Both the position numbers and the translations under genes were made by a program. This document shows positions 22,654 through 36,890 of a stretch of 64,000 bases of DNA, in pieces. The notes under the pieces are model-generated. The model had not been told where the DNA came from. It ran no database searches and saw only the letters and a list, made by a program, of their open reading frames with translations. Source of the DNA: Numida meleagris (taxonomy: Eukaryota > Chordata > Aves > Galliformes > Numididae); contig NC_034412.1 of assembly GCF_002078875.1 (NCBI RefSeq), forward strand, positions 6,891,759 to 6,955,758. Reading direction: 5' to 3'. Within the stretch, counting starts at the first letter, position 1. Each line of letters begins with the position of its first letter.

Positions 22654-25117
22654 TACTCTTTGATTGGAAATCTCACCTGACTTGGATACAGACAGTCTTG
22701 ACAGACTGAGAACTCCTTGACTTCGTGGGCATTGATGCATGGCTGTTCTTTCTTGGTGGGCAGTTTGTCTTTTTAATTTCTGTGATCCAGTAAGGACTAG
22801 AAGCCAGTGCTATGCAGTGCTCAGACTCAAGCCAAGAATAGCTTTTCTTCCAGTCAGTTGTGAGGAGCTAATCAAGAAAGCAATTGCCAGTGATGTCTAG
22901 ATATTCAGTCTTGATATCCTGTCTGTCACCCATTCTGTGTTTAGTCAGTGTTTCCTGCTCTCATAGGCTCTGACGCCTTACAGTTTGTCATGGTTGCTAT
23001 CATCACCACGGTCAGATGAGCAGTGGCACAATCTTAGTGATGTTCTTTTCCCACTTGACCCTGAAACTTCAGTCCAAGGTCTGGATTGCCCAAGTAAGAC
23101 AGGGATTTCTTTCTCTTCAAGCTTTCTTTAACATACAATACCATTCTTCCTTCTACTTCTTCTCTTTTACTGTCTACAGTATCCTTCTAATTATCTTCTA
23201 CAAATTTCTCCTGCGCCTTTTATATTAATATTTTCGTATAAAGTTAGGCATTCTAGTCCTAGAAATTTTCTTACACTTTTGTTGAGTGCTTTCTGTGCTA
23301 CTTTCAGAGATGCAGTGTTCCCATGACCTCACCCTAGAAGGCAGAACACTCCAATCCGTTCTGTTCCCTGCCTAACCCCTTCAGTTTTGCCATTCAAGCC
23401 TATTACCCTTCCTTATAAAATTATCATTCGTAAGGTCCATGACCCTCATAGCCTCTTCAGCATTACTTAGGATCCTGTCTTTATGTGTGCAGAGATGTCA
23501 CAGCTGAGCCCCAGCCCAGGGAGTCTTTCTGGGGAACACTTGTTAAGCCCAGTCCAGTTACAGGTCAGTACCATGAGCCTGGTGAATGTATGCAATTGTT
23601 TACGTAAAGTAGGAATTTTTATCTCCTAAAATGGAGGATCAGCTTGAGTCAGCTGAGTAGTTCAGATCTTCCTAAAAAAGGAACGATTGGCTGACAGTAT
23701 TGTAGGCTAAGGTATGAGATGACTCTTTTCGAGCAGTGCATTATACACTTTTATTTAGATTAAAAGTACTGAACTTTGACAATCAAATGGAAAAAAACTT
23801 CTCAGTGAAGACAGTGTTGCTTGCAGCCATGGAGAAATCACACAGATATTTCTTTGTGCAAATTGCTGTAGAGCCAAGGCTCCTATTTCATGTTTACTTC
23901 ACATGGGCCTGCTGTTATATAAGTAAGATCCTATTTGAAAAAACCCAGAACATTTTAATATGCAGTACGACACAGGAGAAATAGAGAGTGATTAAGGAGG
24001 GATCATTATTTTGTAAACAAGCTGTGAGTATCATCACTGCCTTTGCAGCAATTAACAGGTTATTTTGCTATTCTGATGTATTGGAAGGATTCTGATGCTT
24101 AAAGGAAACTACTTGGAGTTTTTGCTCTGTTTGTCTGTCTGTATTTCCTCTGTTACTGGAACTATATAAAACTAATTGCAATATGAGCTGATTTTTCACG
24201 CTTTCATGCTATTAAAGGATCTCTTTGGATGAGTGCGTGCTGCCATTTGGAGATGTAGGCAAAAATACTGCTCTTGCTCTCTTGGCTTGAGGGCTATGAA
24301 ATGGGCATGGATATAAGTAGCTGATTTGTTTCCATGCGCAAAAATATAAGTCAAAGCCTTCTCTATTATATTCAACTTCCTTTGTCCTCAGAGAGGCTTT
24401 TTGTCATTCGTAATTTCCTCCTGAGGAGTGTCCCACCTGCATTTCCTTATGCAGAGCCATGTATCCTGAAGCAAAGAGAGATATCCAAAAAAAGTGCGGG
24501 AACATTAAGAGATGCCAAATAGCTCTAAGCTTTCCAAGAACTTATCCAGGTGGTGAAATCCCACAGATTTTTAGGATTGATTTACTTCACCAGAGCAACA
24601 TCCACATCCTCTTGTGCCTTCCTGAAGCTAAATGTCAGACTATTTAAGTACAGCTAAGCTGCTGCAGCCAGTAAACGTGTGTAGAGGTGTGCAGTGTGCA
24701 TTACCACTGAAAGCAGGTTGCATTACAATCTGGCTAGTGACCCAGATATACACAATAACTGTTTCCCCGTGCACAATATGCTTGTTTCTAGTAGCTTAGT
24801 AACCAATGGAAATCGGAGATCAGAAACTGTCACTTTGAAAGAGCAGAGAGTAATTGAAATCCACCTGAGGCTGGTTCACGGGGCTCTGTGCTCCCACTCC
24901 TTAAGCAATGTAATACCCCGTGCAGCAGTCTGAAATGCCACGTTGCAGTTCATGGCAGTGGGAATTATCTATGTGGCAATGAGAATTCAGTGTTATAAAC
25001 ACGAGCCTTCAGTGTGCACTTTTTTTTTTAAAACTCATGGTTTATTTTGCATTCCTGGGCAAAGTTCAAATTTGTTCTGCCTGAGTTCCAAAGGCAAGGA
25101 AGCAATATTCAGCACCA

Positions 25118-25200
25118 AAGGCGCCGGGGTGAGAGTCAGGAAATTGGAGCTCTGTTCCCAGCTCCGCCACCGACGTGGTGCTGTGTCATCCCAGAGAAGG
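25118..25200 (+). mobile_element. MIR-type amniote SINE core fragment, plus strand
   Basis: GAGAGTCAGGAAATTGGAGC, then CTCTGTTCCCAGCTCCGCCA, then GTGCTGTGTCATCCCAGAGA follow the order of the tRNA-derived/core part of amniote MIR-type SINEs (GAGTCAGGAG.., TTCCCAGCTCTGCCAC.., CTGTGTGACCTTGGGCAA..). No 3' tail is recognisable. It is diverged, and the subfamily is uncertain. Confidence 0.55.
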
Positions 25201-25432
25201 CGTTTGGCGTGGGCTGCGAGTGAGTGCGTCCATCCGAAGCAGTGATCCTAACTCCAAAAAGCTGGACGAGTACAGGCAGCGGGGTTCAGGGCGTAATTCA
25301 TTTCATCCTAAAGGAGATGTCTGAATCATGAGTATTTCTCAGAGAAACAAATGGGTGATTTAGCATAGCAATTCAAAGATGGTCACGGCTATAAGAAGTT
25401 TCATCTCTCAGCTAACACAACCTATACATTAT

Positions 25433-25470
25433 TTGTACAACATCTATGATGTTTGTACCACACCTATGAT
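25433..25470. repeat. Imperfect 20-base tandem duplication
   Basis: TTGTACAACATCTATGAT (25433-25450) recurs 20 bases later as TTGTACCACACCTATGAT (25453-25470), two mismatches in 18. Confidence 0.7.
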
Positions 25471-27127
25471 CAGCGTCAGAGCACAGGGGCTGATCTGCTG
25501 TGCTCACACATTTTGAATCTGACATATTTTTATCTCTGTCTGTCTGCTGTCTGGCAAAATTGCTGCAAATTATTAACAGTATTTATGAATATCTTAGAAA
25601 TGTTGTTAGGAAACATCTAGCTCTGATCTCAGCACTTGATTTAGTACTGAGTGGCACAAATAAGGGGGTGGATAGGCTGCAATGGGGAGGAAAAAAGCAG
25701 CACTGACTGGAGGCAGGAATCCTTCCTGCTGCTGTTCCTGCCAAAGGCATTGAGTCACCAAAGCCAAACTCGTAGACTGGGCTTACATTTCTGTTCCACA
25801 CTTTGTCTAGTTCACATGGAGATTATTTTCCTTAGCTACATTAGTAAGTAACTGGATTGATGAAAAAAAAAACTGTAAGGTGCTGTCCAAGGCCAAATGA
25901 TTGCCATAATTGAAAAATATTCTGTAATTCACTTTATGGATACAGTTCAGCTCAGCAGTTGTGTGTGTGGGTGTGGTGACTCTTTCTTTTACCCCAGCTG
26001 AATCTGTGGCCTTAGTAATGAGCACTATTTACCTTATGACACAATCTAAAATGCTAATGGTCTGTTGGGTTTTTTTGGTTGTCTGGTTTGTTTTTATTTG
26101 TTTCGTTTTCTTCATATGAAAGTGTGAGCAGCAACTTCTAAGGTAAATAAGCAGCTGCATGTGTGAAGATTCTGACGTTCTGCAGTAGCCAGCAGATTGC
26201 AGAGATGGCACAGGGGTAGGATTGTGCCCAGAAGCATGGCAGGAGAGGTGATTTCAGCTTGCTGAGGTTCTAATGCTGCCCAAAGAGTAACCACAGCTTT
26301 ACAGCAGTTCTGAAAAACCAGCAGTTCCTGTTGGGAGCGTAAGTGAAGAAAAGGAGCTCTGAAAAATCTTTTCATTAGGTGATATTATCTTTTATGGGAC
26401 TGAGCTTTTTAAAAGCAGCTTGGGATCTCTAAACACTTGCTTTCAATTTGCATTTGTAGAAATTGGGTGTCTGGGCTTTCAGGGCAGCATTGATTGTCTG
26501 CACAATAAACCTAATCCGTACACTTAGTCACTTTAACTTGCTCTCCTGTTGTTTTGCATTAGTGAAACACATTGTGGGGAACAGTCTCCTGAAAATAACT
26601 GTTCGTAATGACCATCAATTAACATCAGTTTTATTCTTCACATCATTTAATTTTATCCAAATTATTTATAGAGGAGTGCCCGCTATCAGCCACTTTGCAC
26701 AGTAATCCTTAGGGTTCTTTTGGCACTGTATGCCAAAAGGTACTGAACTGTCAGTGTTAATATATACCTCATTGCACATCATGAGAAATAAAAAAGTAAT
26801 AATATTGCAATGGGAAAATTATAATAGAGAGATTACATGGAGGCAGATTCTGAGCAATCTTCATACTATTACTTACTGCCAAAGTATTGATAGCAGAGCT
26901 GTTGTTATTCTGAGATATCCCAGACAAGAGCAGGACGTATTTGGAAAAGTACTGTAAGACTTTCTATGTCTTAAAATTGTTTACACTTCAAGATAGATGG
27001 ACAAAATGAGGGGAAAGGAAAAACCAAATTTAAGAGAGAAGTCCAAGATGACACAGAAGCTTTGAAGGAGAGTCAGAAGTGGGATTCACATGTGCTCCGG
27101 CTCCATGCTGTATTTAATGAGAAGACC

Positions 27128-27152
27128 TTTTTTTTTTTTTTTTTTTTTTTTT
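27128..27152. repeat. Homopolymer T run (25 bases)
   Basis: Uninterrupted T at 27128-27152. There is no polyadenylation signal on the minus strand next to it and no recognisable mRNA-like sequence, so I do not interpret it as a retrocopy tail. Confidence 0.9.
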
Positions 27153-30100
27153 CTCTATGGCATATGTAGCATGTTACCACCATCCCACCTGGACACCGTA
27201 TCCTCCCTCAGGTGTTACATTCAATGAGGCTGTTCCACTCCTCCACTTGGTGAACAGGACACAACGCCTGCTTTGATTTTTGTTCTTCTTTCAGCAGCAT
27301 CAAAACTCTTTGGGGGTTGTGTTGTCTCTCTAAAAAGAACACAGGAGCTCAGTGTCTGTAGTCAGGGTGCACCCAGAATGTTTCCGTTCAGATCATAGTA
27401 GTATGTGTCAGACAGATTAAAATCTACCAAACAGCTTTTGCTGATAGTTTAGAAAGGGTATAGAAAGGGCAAGGAAAGAGGCAGAGGACTCCTTCTAGTT
27501 TTGGACACCAGACTTGTGGGCACGAGTGTGTGCATATCCAAAACATACCTGTGACAAGAGCACTGACTGGTTTAATCAAATGATTAGTAAGAGGAACATT
27601 GTAGACTTGATTTCCCACTGCCTGACTAGTGCTGATACAGATTTCTCTTACATTGTTACTGATGTTATAAAACTAGTTACTTTGTCTTACTGAGATGCAA
27701 TTGTCAGACCCTTAAGATGTCATTCTTTATCGTCAAGGGCGTTAGCCAGTCACTTTTGTAAACACACAATAGGTGGAACCCACTGGAGTTTGAAGTTATG
27801 CTTTGTACTCTTTTGGCCTCGTTACAAATGGCTAAAGAAGATAATGGCAACAGAGAATCACAAGTCAGATGTTTACATTATTGCGTATGGCATACACTGC
27901 GGAAACGGCTACCAAACTGATTACCAAATGAGTGCAATGTGATTGGTAATCATTTATGTGTGACTGTGATTTAACAATACAGTTATCAAACTTCTGGCAT
28001 CCCTCATTGTTCCGGAGAAAATGGATTTAAAAAACAAGGGAACTCTGATTCGAGGCTCGAGTCTCTTCCACAGCATCGTCTGCTTTGGTGGCATGTCTGG
28101 TATCAGTGAGATCCACTGTGGCACAGCTTTTCCCAGGAGGGATAGTGAAAGTAAGGAAAGTTTCCACAATCTCATCATTTCCCAAATTTATCGAGACTTC
28201 ACCAGTAGTGCTGCACATGAATATTCAGGACTCTTCCCCAATGTGTCAGAATATGCTATGAATAATTTATAGCTTTAGACTGAAGTCCTTTCAGCTTTGG
28301 AAATGTGTGCATCAACACTGACTTCTCTATTTCCTGGTATTGAAACTGTATCCTACATATTCTTTGTTCTAAATTGCCTGCTTAACTGAGAAGGCCCAGA
28401 ACACCAAACTATACAAGAGTTTGGTGATGTTACAGCAGTGAGTGAAGGGAATTTAATACTGGGGCTGAACTGTTATCTGCAGAACCAGAATCCTTCCTGT
28501 GCATGTTCTCTGCAGCAAAGAGTAGCAAAGCTGCAATTGAAACCGGTCTCTAAAACACAGTATGCTACATGTGAAATATTGTTACTTCCTAGATGAAATT
28601 CCAGCATTTGATTCTCTCTGATCATACGAGCAGAACTGTTTTATAACTTTTTGTTTCCTGGGGGAGGGGGGAACAAAAAAACCACCAAAATTCTAGAAGT
28701 GTTTCTCTGTTTAATACAGAGGAATTCCTGTCTTGAGACTAGGCAGTAGTAATTTTTAAGAAGGCTATTAAAGTGTGAGCCACACCTGTGAAAATGGGTT
28801 GGTGCCACACTTGATGGTTGATTGAACATGGTAAGAAGTTGCAAGATTTGGTCTGCTTGATAGGTGCTGCTTGAATTAGTCTGGGCCTTGTGTATTGCTC
28901 CTAGAGAGTGTGTGGGTTGTAGCATATTTTACTCTTCATTTAATTTTGAAATTCATGAGGTTTCATTTCAAAAGAATCTGTGACAGACTTGCTTACAAGG
29001 AAAAACAGTTTTTAAGAGAAAAGTAGAAGAATGGTCAAGGAATTTGTAAGTTTCCTCCCTTTAATATTTGTAAAATAATCACTGTTACTATGATTTCCAG
29101 TACACACAAATTACCCAAACACTGTGGATCTCTTTTATTATGTGGTTAGCCCAAGACCCCTCTCAGCTGCAATATTATGTTTAACTGCACAGTCTCTTAT
29201 TTTCTGTTTGTAGAGAAACCTGCTCTAGGATCACAGTTTTAGTCTGATATCAGCAAACAGTGTAAGTGTCTTGACATACTCCTGTTTTGTTGAAGCCCTG
29301 AGCCCTGTTATCAGGTGATTCAAAGGGAGTCTGTTTTCATTATAAAAGGAAATAAATTGAATAATTATCAAGTCAGCATAGTATCATTCAAAACACTGAC
29401 AGTATGAACACAGTGTAACCTGAAGGCTTAGAACCCACAAGTTAATTGATTCAAATTATAGCAGTCATTTTTATCTTGCTGCTCTTGGGATGTGACTCAG
29501 TTTATTATGGTAAAGGGTTTCTGACCCACTGCAGCAGGAAGAGACTCTGCAGTAACTGCAGCCCCACGCAGGGACTGACTCTGCGGGTCAGTGAGTGGAA
29601 GCAGGAGGCAGTGCAGTGGTGGCCAGGCCACACCGTCTGGATTTCACATGTGGAAATGAGGCTCACTGAAGCTTCACCCAAGGAGTGTGTGTAAGCCCTG
29701 ATCAGAGCACATGAAGAAGAAAGCTGCATGCTGTGAGGACATGGTTGTCTGTTTGCAGACAGGTTGTTCCCCTGGGTGTGTTGGAGGAGCCTGAAGAACT
29801 CATGTGGCAGCTGGAGCCTTCGGGAAGTGTTCCTGGTGGTGCTGGGGGACGTTATTCCCTTGAGCAGAGGCAGTGGCAGCAAGCAGTGCCCAGGCAGCTG
29901 GCTGCAGCTCCAGGAGCAGGTGCAGCTCGGGCTCTACCTGGCCAGACACTGCTATGGAAAACTCAGAACAGAACCTGATCAGGTGGTCTGGTCTCCATGC
30001 CCTTCTCCTCGGCCCCACTGAGAAGCTTCTTCACATGGAGAAGCCAGGAAGGGCTGGTGGGCGTGCCACACATCTTGGCTTTGGCAGAGGAATGGAGGAA

Positions 30101-32918
30101 GTGGCAGGAGGAGGGAGATCTTGGAGGTTTTGGAATGATGTTCCCAGAACTGAGAAAGGAGCACAAGGCGTGTGTGGGAAAGCTCTGACACACATCCAAA
30201 TGGAGATGCTTGGAGGATCACACAGTTTCCTTTGGATTTACCACAGAATTTGAAGATTTCTGTTTTCTGCTATATGTGCATATTCTAATTTTATCTTTCA
30301 GCTCTTGGTTTGGAAACGCTTTTCTACTGCGTGCTTCCCTCTCCTTCTGACTCTCCTCAGGTTTGCAGTTTATCAGTTTCAAAGAGCTAAATTAGGATGA
30401 AAGCATAATTTATATTTATGGAACTGCTGCGAGTGTGAGGGGCTTGGTGCTCCATGAGCAGAAGTAACAAAGTTTGGTGACCCAGAGGAAACCAGGGTTT
30501 AATCTCTGACAAAATTGACACTGTTGCAGTCTGACTTGTGTATTATCCAACCTGAAGCCCTACAAAGACATAATGGAAAACATAGCATCAATGAGAGTAC
30601 ATAATGAACTTGTTCATTACTGTTACCAAACTGAATATTGGCTCTCCGGTTGAGATTATCTGTGTTTCATTCACTGGAATAACGTCCAGCTGACAGAGTA
30701 AGAAAACTGACAGCAAATACATTGAGAGTGGAAAGCAACTGCACTGGTCATTTTTCTCCATATCGTTATACAAAAATATCTCGCTGCATTACCTATAGCA
30801 TCTTTCTGAGTCAGCTGTTTCTTGTCTTCCAAAGGGGGAGGGGAAAATGAAACCTCTATTGTATGCCTAAATATTCACTTTCCTTCTATTTTATGCACAG
30901 AATGACATTATTTAGGTTAAAAACTCTCTGTAGATGAGTGGTCACATCCAGTGAGGAAAGGTTTCCCCGTGTGACATTTTCTATAGGCTGGAGATCAGTT
31001 TGCCAGTTCTCAGCTGCGTGTTTTGAGGAAGGATCAGAACTGCCATCTTTTGCAACCCATAACATTTACAGCGCCTGCACTTCTCTGTTTGGTGGCTGTG
31101 GGAGGGATGCTGTTGGCAGTGGTAACCGACAGCAGAAGCTGATGGCATCTGCAGGAGGGTTGGCAACACTGGCACGCGGCTGCTTCCAGCCAGCTCGTCC
31201 CAGCAGGGAGAGGTTGTTCTACATTGGGCTCAACCCCAGGAGGCAGTGCCTTCCCTTAGGACCTTTACTTATGTTCCTAGATGATGCTCTGGTACAGAAC
31301 TTCTACCCTCGAGACTACTTCTCTTTCCAGAAGGATGTTTGCTTCATAGATATTTATTATTAACTGATATTTAATCTAACAGACTAGTCTCTGTAGTTGT
31401 CAAAGCAAGCGTATTTTTAGACAAAGTTGTTTACTTAAATCCTTGTAATATTGACTGTATATGAGTAAAAATGGCAACATTTCCAAATGAGTAATTTATC
31501 TGCAGAATTTTTGCTTTCATATTCCAATATCTTGATGTAGTGCATTTTTCCAAAACAATTATATTTAGCCTTTTATTAGACAGTGTGTGATCTGTGTAGT
31601 CTCAACCTCATACATCACTGCTTGCAACCAAGCAATCATCCTTTCCCAGTGATGTATTTTCATACTGAAATTACACAGATTGTCTTTACCTTACTTCAGT
31701 TAGTGCAGCTAGATATTTCTACCAGTCTTTTGGAATACACCGCCGGTTGCAATACAATTGACATAATCAATGGAAAGTACTGATATTCAGAATTTAGGAA
31801 AAACTGATGTTGTAACAAAAAACATCCTGTTAGCACTTGATTTTCATTTTTTGCCCTGGCGATAATATAAGCTAGCTTGAAACAGTCTGAAAACTGCAAT
31901 GAGAAGAGTGAAATGAAATGTGAAGGTCTGCTGTCTGCAGGGAGCACAAGGAAGCCTCTGAGTGGGCACAGTAAATTCATGACACCTCTAGGAGCCAATG
32001 GTGAATTGGTGCCACATCATCTGAAAACTGGCAGAACTAATTCATACTTTTATTTCATACAAAAAGGTTTCGGTCATCACGTATGTCTTTACCACGCATA
32101 TATTTCACCAAAAACCTGTAGATTTTTCTTCAGCCAATGATTAAAATTGTGCTTTTTGTTGTATGTCGATGTAACTGAGTTATTCGATGTTCTGCTGATA
32201 CAGCTGAAAGCAGAATGCATCTGTCAGACTTGCTGGTCCCCCATGGGTCTCCTTGTACCAGCAGGAAATAAGACAAAAATGGAGAAATGCAGGCAAGTAA
32301 GTCTGTCAGTCAAGCTGATGATAGATGCCATCAATACTTGAGAAAACCAAACCTAAAGCTGTTCGTTCACCACATTGCTGTTGCCTTTAATTATGGTAGT
32401 CAGACAGATGGAAAAATCATTGTGCAGGTTTTATTTAAGAGGTTCATGCCATGGTAGATTTTCTGTCAAGGGTAATCAGTGGTATTAAGGAATTTGCCAG
32501 AAAGTACAAATGTCTTATTTATAGTTAGCTGAGTTCTAATTATTTCTCTTACATGAGCAGTCAGTTAATAATGTGTAAACATAAAGCAAGGCTAGAACTG
32601 CAATTACTGCATGGTGGATGGCTTCCCTCAAGCTGTGTCATATTTTCAAGCCTGACTATGTCACTGAACAAATCCACTCAAAATGGGCAGACTTCAAACC
32701 TGTCAAAATTTATAATCAGCCACTTCTCCTTGTCGTGCAAGGAAATGGTGAGGTCCTCCTCCATGCTGCTAAGTACACCGAGTACCTTGTGCCATGGGAA
32801 ATGGATCACCAATGCACAGATCTGGTATTAACAAACATTAAAATAAAACCCAGAATGTATCTTCAGTTCTTGATAGAATTCATGCACCAAAGCATAAGCA
32901 AAATACAATTAATATCAG

Positions 32919-32980
32919 AAAACATTTTTGGTTAAAGAAAGCTGGCTAAAACATTTTTGGTTAAAGAAAGCTGGCTAAAA
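32919..32980. repeat. Perfect 29-base tandem duplication
   Basis: The unit beginning ACATTTTTGGTTAAAG (32922-32950) is repeated without a mismatch at 32951-32979. Identity extends three bases to the left and one base to the right. A perfect copy suggests a recent slippage or an assembly duplication. Confidence 0.9.
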
Positions 32981-35900
32981 TATCTTGTGTACTTAGTGTG
33001 CCAAGCTCCTAATGCAGTTTTGTCTAAAATATGGCATTGGGTGATTGCTAAATGTTGTGCACTTCTGAAAATCTGACCTCAACTGCAGTAATGGAACTAT
33101 GGAAAAGTGACAGTTGTGTGCATTTAAATTCCTGTCAGAAGAGGTGCAATGAATGCAGAAAAAAAGGAAAACCTTATTAATATCAGTACAACCATTTATA
33201 CTGTAATAATGATATAAATAAACCTCTCCAAAAGATTTAGGACAGTTATCTGGAAAGATATTTCTGTCATCTACCTTTGATGAGAGCTTCAAGGCAAAGA
33301 ATAAATGAACAGATGAAACTTCCAGGAGCAAGTCATGTTTTCAAACACGTCCAAATAACATCTTCAGTTCCTGATAACTGCCTTTGCTTTTAGCACACTG
33401 CTCATTAATAACAGAGAAGGTACTTCCAGATTAATAGGCCTGGCTACAAAAATCCTAGGCTTTCTCTTGAGAATTGCCAATCAGTGAATTAAACTGGCTT
33501 CATTTCCACTGAACTAATATCAAACTAATTTCCAAAACAGTGAAAAAAAAATAAAAAACAAGAATGCAATTCCTTGCACTCTAACTTTTTCTTCAAATTC
33601 TGTTCCCAAGTGTTTTCGCAAATTAAGTGAAATGATTGGTTAGAGGCACAGAGAAAGGTGGATAGAATATATAAATGAAGGAGAATAAATATATTGAATT
33701 CAGCGAAGCCATAACTGTGCACTTAATATTTAAGTACGGCTTGATGGAAATCCTGAGTTAAGGATAAAAGAAAGATGTTTTGTATGTCCGAGTTATGGAG
33801 AGGTAAGATAATGAGATAACTTGTCAATAATAGCCAAATTGTGTTATGATTTAAGTCGAGATATTCTCACCAGGTAATACAGAGCTCAGTGTTACCATGA
33901 TTCCCGCCATGCTGTGCAAAGTATTTCCTGTAGCCTTGGGCAGCTTCTCAGACATGTCCACATAATAATAGCCACAGGACAGCCAGGAATGGCCTCAAAA
34001 CTGTCCTCATTTCCTATTGATCTCTGGGATGCCGAGCAGTTTAAATTCCTGAAAGCTGAGAAAGGATTGAGGAGAGGCCAGGCCAGTGCCTTGTTTCAGT
34101 AGGGAATATTTTAATTGCAACCTGGAGGGCACTGACATGCTGCTTGCCAGAGGCATTTGTTATAAAAAGTAGATATGAATATAGAAGATGGTATTTACGA
34201 GAGATGAAGGATGTCATGGTTTGAACCATTACCTCTTTAAAGATGTATCAGATTCAGACTGAAGCAACGTATGAAATAATTACTCTGGTAAAGATATTGT
34301 AAAAAATGAACATGAAGTTAATTACGGAGACAGTTAGTCAAATTCAGGAGGGTCAGAATAGGAAAGGGACCACTTGAAAATGTACATCCATTAGGGCTGA
34401 ATACTCAGCTCAGAAAATCCAATTATTCTTGAGCAATGCCATATGAGGAACTTGACAATTGCAAGGGAACTGCCCCTGCATTTAAGCCCAGCTACATGGC
34501 TAAGCATCTTCCTGAACCAGCTCTTGTAGAAATGCAGTGTGGTCAGTGTTCAGACTATTTAGACTGCAGATGGTAGAGCAAATATTATTTGGTGGAATTA
34601 ACTGTGCTAAAAGGTGAAAGGTTTTCAGAAGAATACTCCAAAGGATAACATTGCTGAGTTGTCATTACAAAATTTGATCCTCAGCCTTTTCTTTTTGTTA
34701 CGGCAAACCTTTCATTGGAGGTAAAGGTTGTGGCTGCTGTAAAAGAACAGTAGAACTGGGGTTTTGATTTCAGCTGACTGGGAGAGAGACCGAGAGAGAA
34801 AATGTTTCCTATGTAACTTCTTAGCTCTGTCTCCATGCAACAGATATTATTCTCCTGCTTTGGAAATTGCTATCCACATAATAGATCATGTTCTTATCTT
34901 AGTTCTGCTTCTGTGATTTCAAACTCATCCTTCTGGAATCAAAGGAGTATTTTAGGTATGTATTTGCAAAAGCATATTTTTAATTTATATGCACATACAT
35001 TTAAAAAAAAATATTGTTGATATATTGAGTGAAATCCTTGCTAAACTACAGGGAATTTTTTCAGTACTTTAAATAGGATCAGGATCCTCCCCTGTTAATT
35101 CTGTAGATCTGTAGGGAATATCCAGATGATCCAAGTTTCCTTATGGCATGGAAATGAAAACCAAACACTTTATCCATTTCAGGACTAAGAAAATTCGCTT
35201 TCCTTACTAAAAATCATTTCCCATTCTATCAATGACTTTATTTTAGTACAGAGTACTTAATTTTATTTCAGAATATGAGATGGGTTTATTTGCAATTCAG
35301 GTTCGTGTAGGGTTGCTCTAAGCCCCTGAGCATCCCTGTGAATGATTGCATTCATTAGCATAGGAGCTATATATTTCCTGGAAGCAACTTGTGCAAGATT
35401 AACAATCAAGGAAGAGTTTTGTTATTTTTTTTCACCTTTTGCACACTTCCATTTATGAACAAGGCACTTAGACATTCCTGAAAAATTACAATCTACCCCT
35501 TGAGATACCAATTGTCAATTAATTCGATTTGGTTCAAGCGCTGATTTATGTTCTGAAAATGAGTCATTTCTCATTTAGCTACAGAACACTTCACATTCCA
35601 CTTCAAACATGGAAGAAGTAGTTCACAGTAAATATTATCTCCTCTTTAAACTTTTTACACTGATAGCATGCCTTGAATGCTGGGACTGCGCAGTTATTCA
35701 TTTTCTAGCTGAAATCTATCTTGTAGACATAGCTGCAAAATGTACACTATAAGATGTTAAACTTTGTGAAAGATTATACAGCATATAAAATACAGTATCT
35801 TCTATATGGTTAACTTTGAATTTGCCATTGGCTGAAACTTCATTAACTATCTTACAGTCTTGCATACATTGCTGATGAAAAGCTAATGAAAGGAATGAAA

Positions 35901-36117
35901 TTTGAAGAATTATTATATCAATTTTAATGGATTATTTTTCTATATAGTTTAAAATTCAGGAAAAAATATCCTGAGTCTGAGCTGAGTCCTTTCCTTCATC
36001 ATCAAACCTTTTTTTCTTACAATTGCTAAGAATCAGGCAACCAAAATCCCTAACTGTTTCAGCATCTCTGGAATCAAGTCATACCTGCCTCCTCTTCTAA
36101 TCTCTAGCTATTCCTCC

Positions 36118-36162
36118 TTTCTTTTTTTTCCCTCTCTCTCTCTCTATTTTTTTTTTTTGACT
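36118..36162. repeat. Polypyrimidine tract with (CT)n and T runs
   Basis: CTTTCTTTTTTTT, then CCCTCTCTCTCTCTCT, then a run of T. All pyrimidine except one A. Confidence 0.8.
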
Positions 36163-36890
36163 CCAAAATGTTCTTACCTTCATTTTGCTTTATTTGCTTA
36201 TTAAAATCCCTACTCAAGGCAGGGAATGCTGTTTGGCACCACTGTGTACTAACCCAGCCTCCTCCAGTGCTGTCTGCTGCTCTCTGCGATGTGATGCAGG
36301 AGGGATTGAGACGACCAAGCAGCAGATCATTCTCAGTAGCTGTTTCCCTTCCCTAAGGCTCCTCTAATCTTTGTTTGTCAGAAGGGGTTTGCCTGTCTTC
36401 TACTTTTTATCAGGAGGCTCCTGTAGGAAAGCAAAATTTTAGAGATAGGACATGAAATACTGCACGCACAAGCTGAAGTGTAATTGCATGCTTTAATTTT
36501 TCCAGGTATGCATTTCAATCCTGAAAGATGGGTTCCTGTGTTCTGACAAATATATGTAGATGCAGAGAGGCCTTTGAACACAGGGAGGAAATATTAAGTG
36601 TGAGAAATAGCACTGAGTGGCTCTGGCATTGTCAGTGGTATATCATCAGTCTTACTCAGAAAGCTGACAGCAGCTTTTGATGTGATTCTCGCTGGTATTC
36701 AAATGAAGGCATAACATAGACCTCTTTGGTTAAAAAAGAAGAAGAAGGAAAAAAAAAAGTAAAAATGGATGGCACAAACTTGTCTGACCTTATAGGTGAT
36801 CTCTGCTGACCTGGCAGCAAAGAGTGGAGGAGGGCAGAGCCCATCTTTTCTGCCTTACTGTGTCCATACAAAGATAGAATGCCATGTAAG

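Larger units (their letters stand above)
16216..25110. other. Long non-coding stretch; no gene recognised
   Basis: About 8.9 kb of AT-rich DNA. The longest open frame is 139 codons on the minus strand at 16288-16707; it has no recognisable domain and no convincing splice context, so I treat it as chance. Small structures seen here are the (ATCT)n-like run at 20041-20062, the purine-rich A/G tract at 18797-18820, and the perfect hairpin at 22630-22653. I recognise no transposon end. Confidence 0.6.
25201..32915. other. Non-coding intergenic DNA; several chance open frames
   Basis: About 7.7 kb without a recognised gene. Around 29500-30250 and 30938-31363 GC is somewhat higher and open frames of 126 and 141 codons occur. 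They have overlapping antisense frames, no family I recognise and no splice support. The simple repeats are the 20-base tandem at 25433 and the T25 run at 27128. Confidence 0.55.

Noticed and set aside
27128..27310. T25 run as the poly(A) tail of a minus-strand processed pseudogene
   Set aside because: No AATAAA-type signal next to it, no coding similarity beside it and no flanking target-site duplication seen.
28027..28218. 63-codon minus-strand frame of protein-like composition
   Set aside because: Too short, with competing frames on both strands and no splice signals that fit.
29500..30250. GC-richer zone with several overlapping frames, considered as an endogenous retroviral LTR or a gene fragment
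   Set aside because: No TG..CA ends, polyadenylation signal plus primer-binding site, or recognisable protein motif was found.
30938..31363. 141-codon plus-strand open frame
   Set aside because: Frames of this length are expected by chance in 64 kb. There is no domain, no splice or promoter support, and I recognise no homologue.
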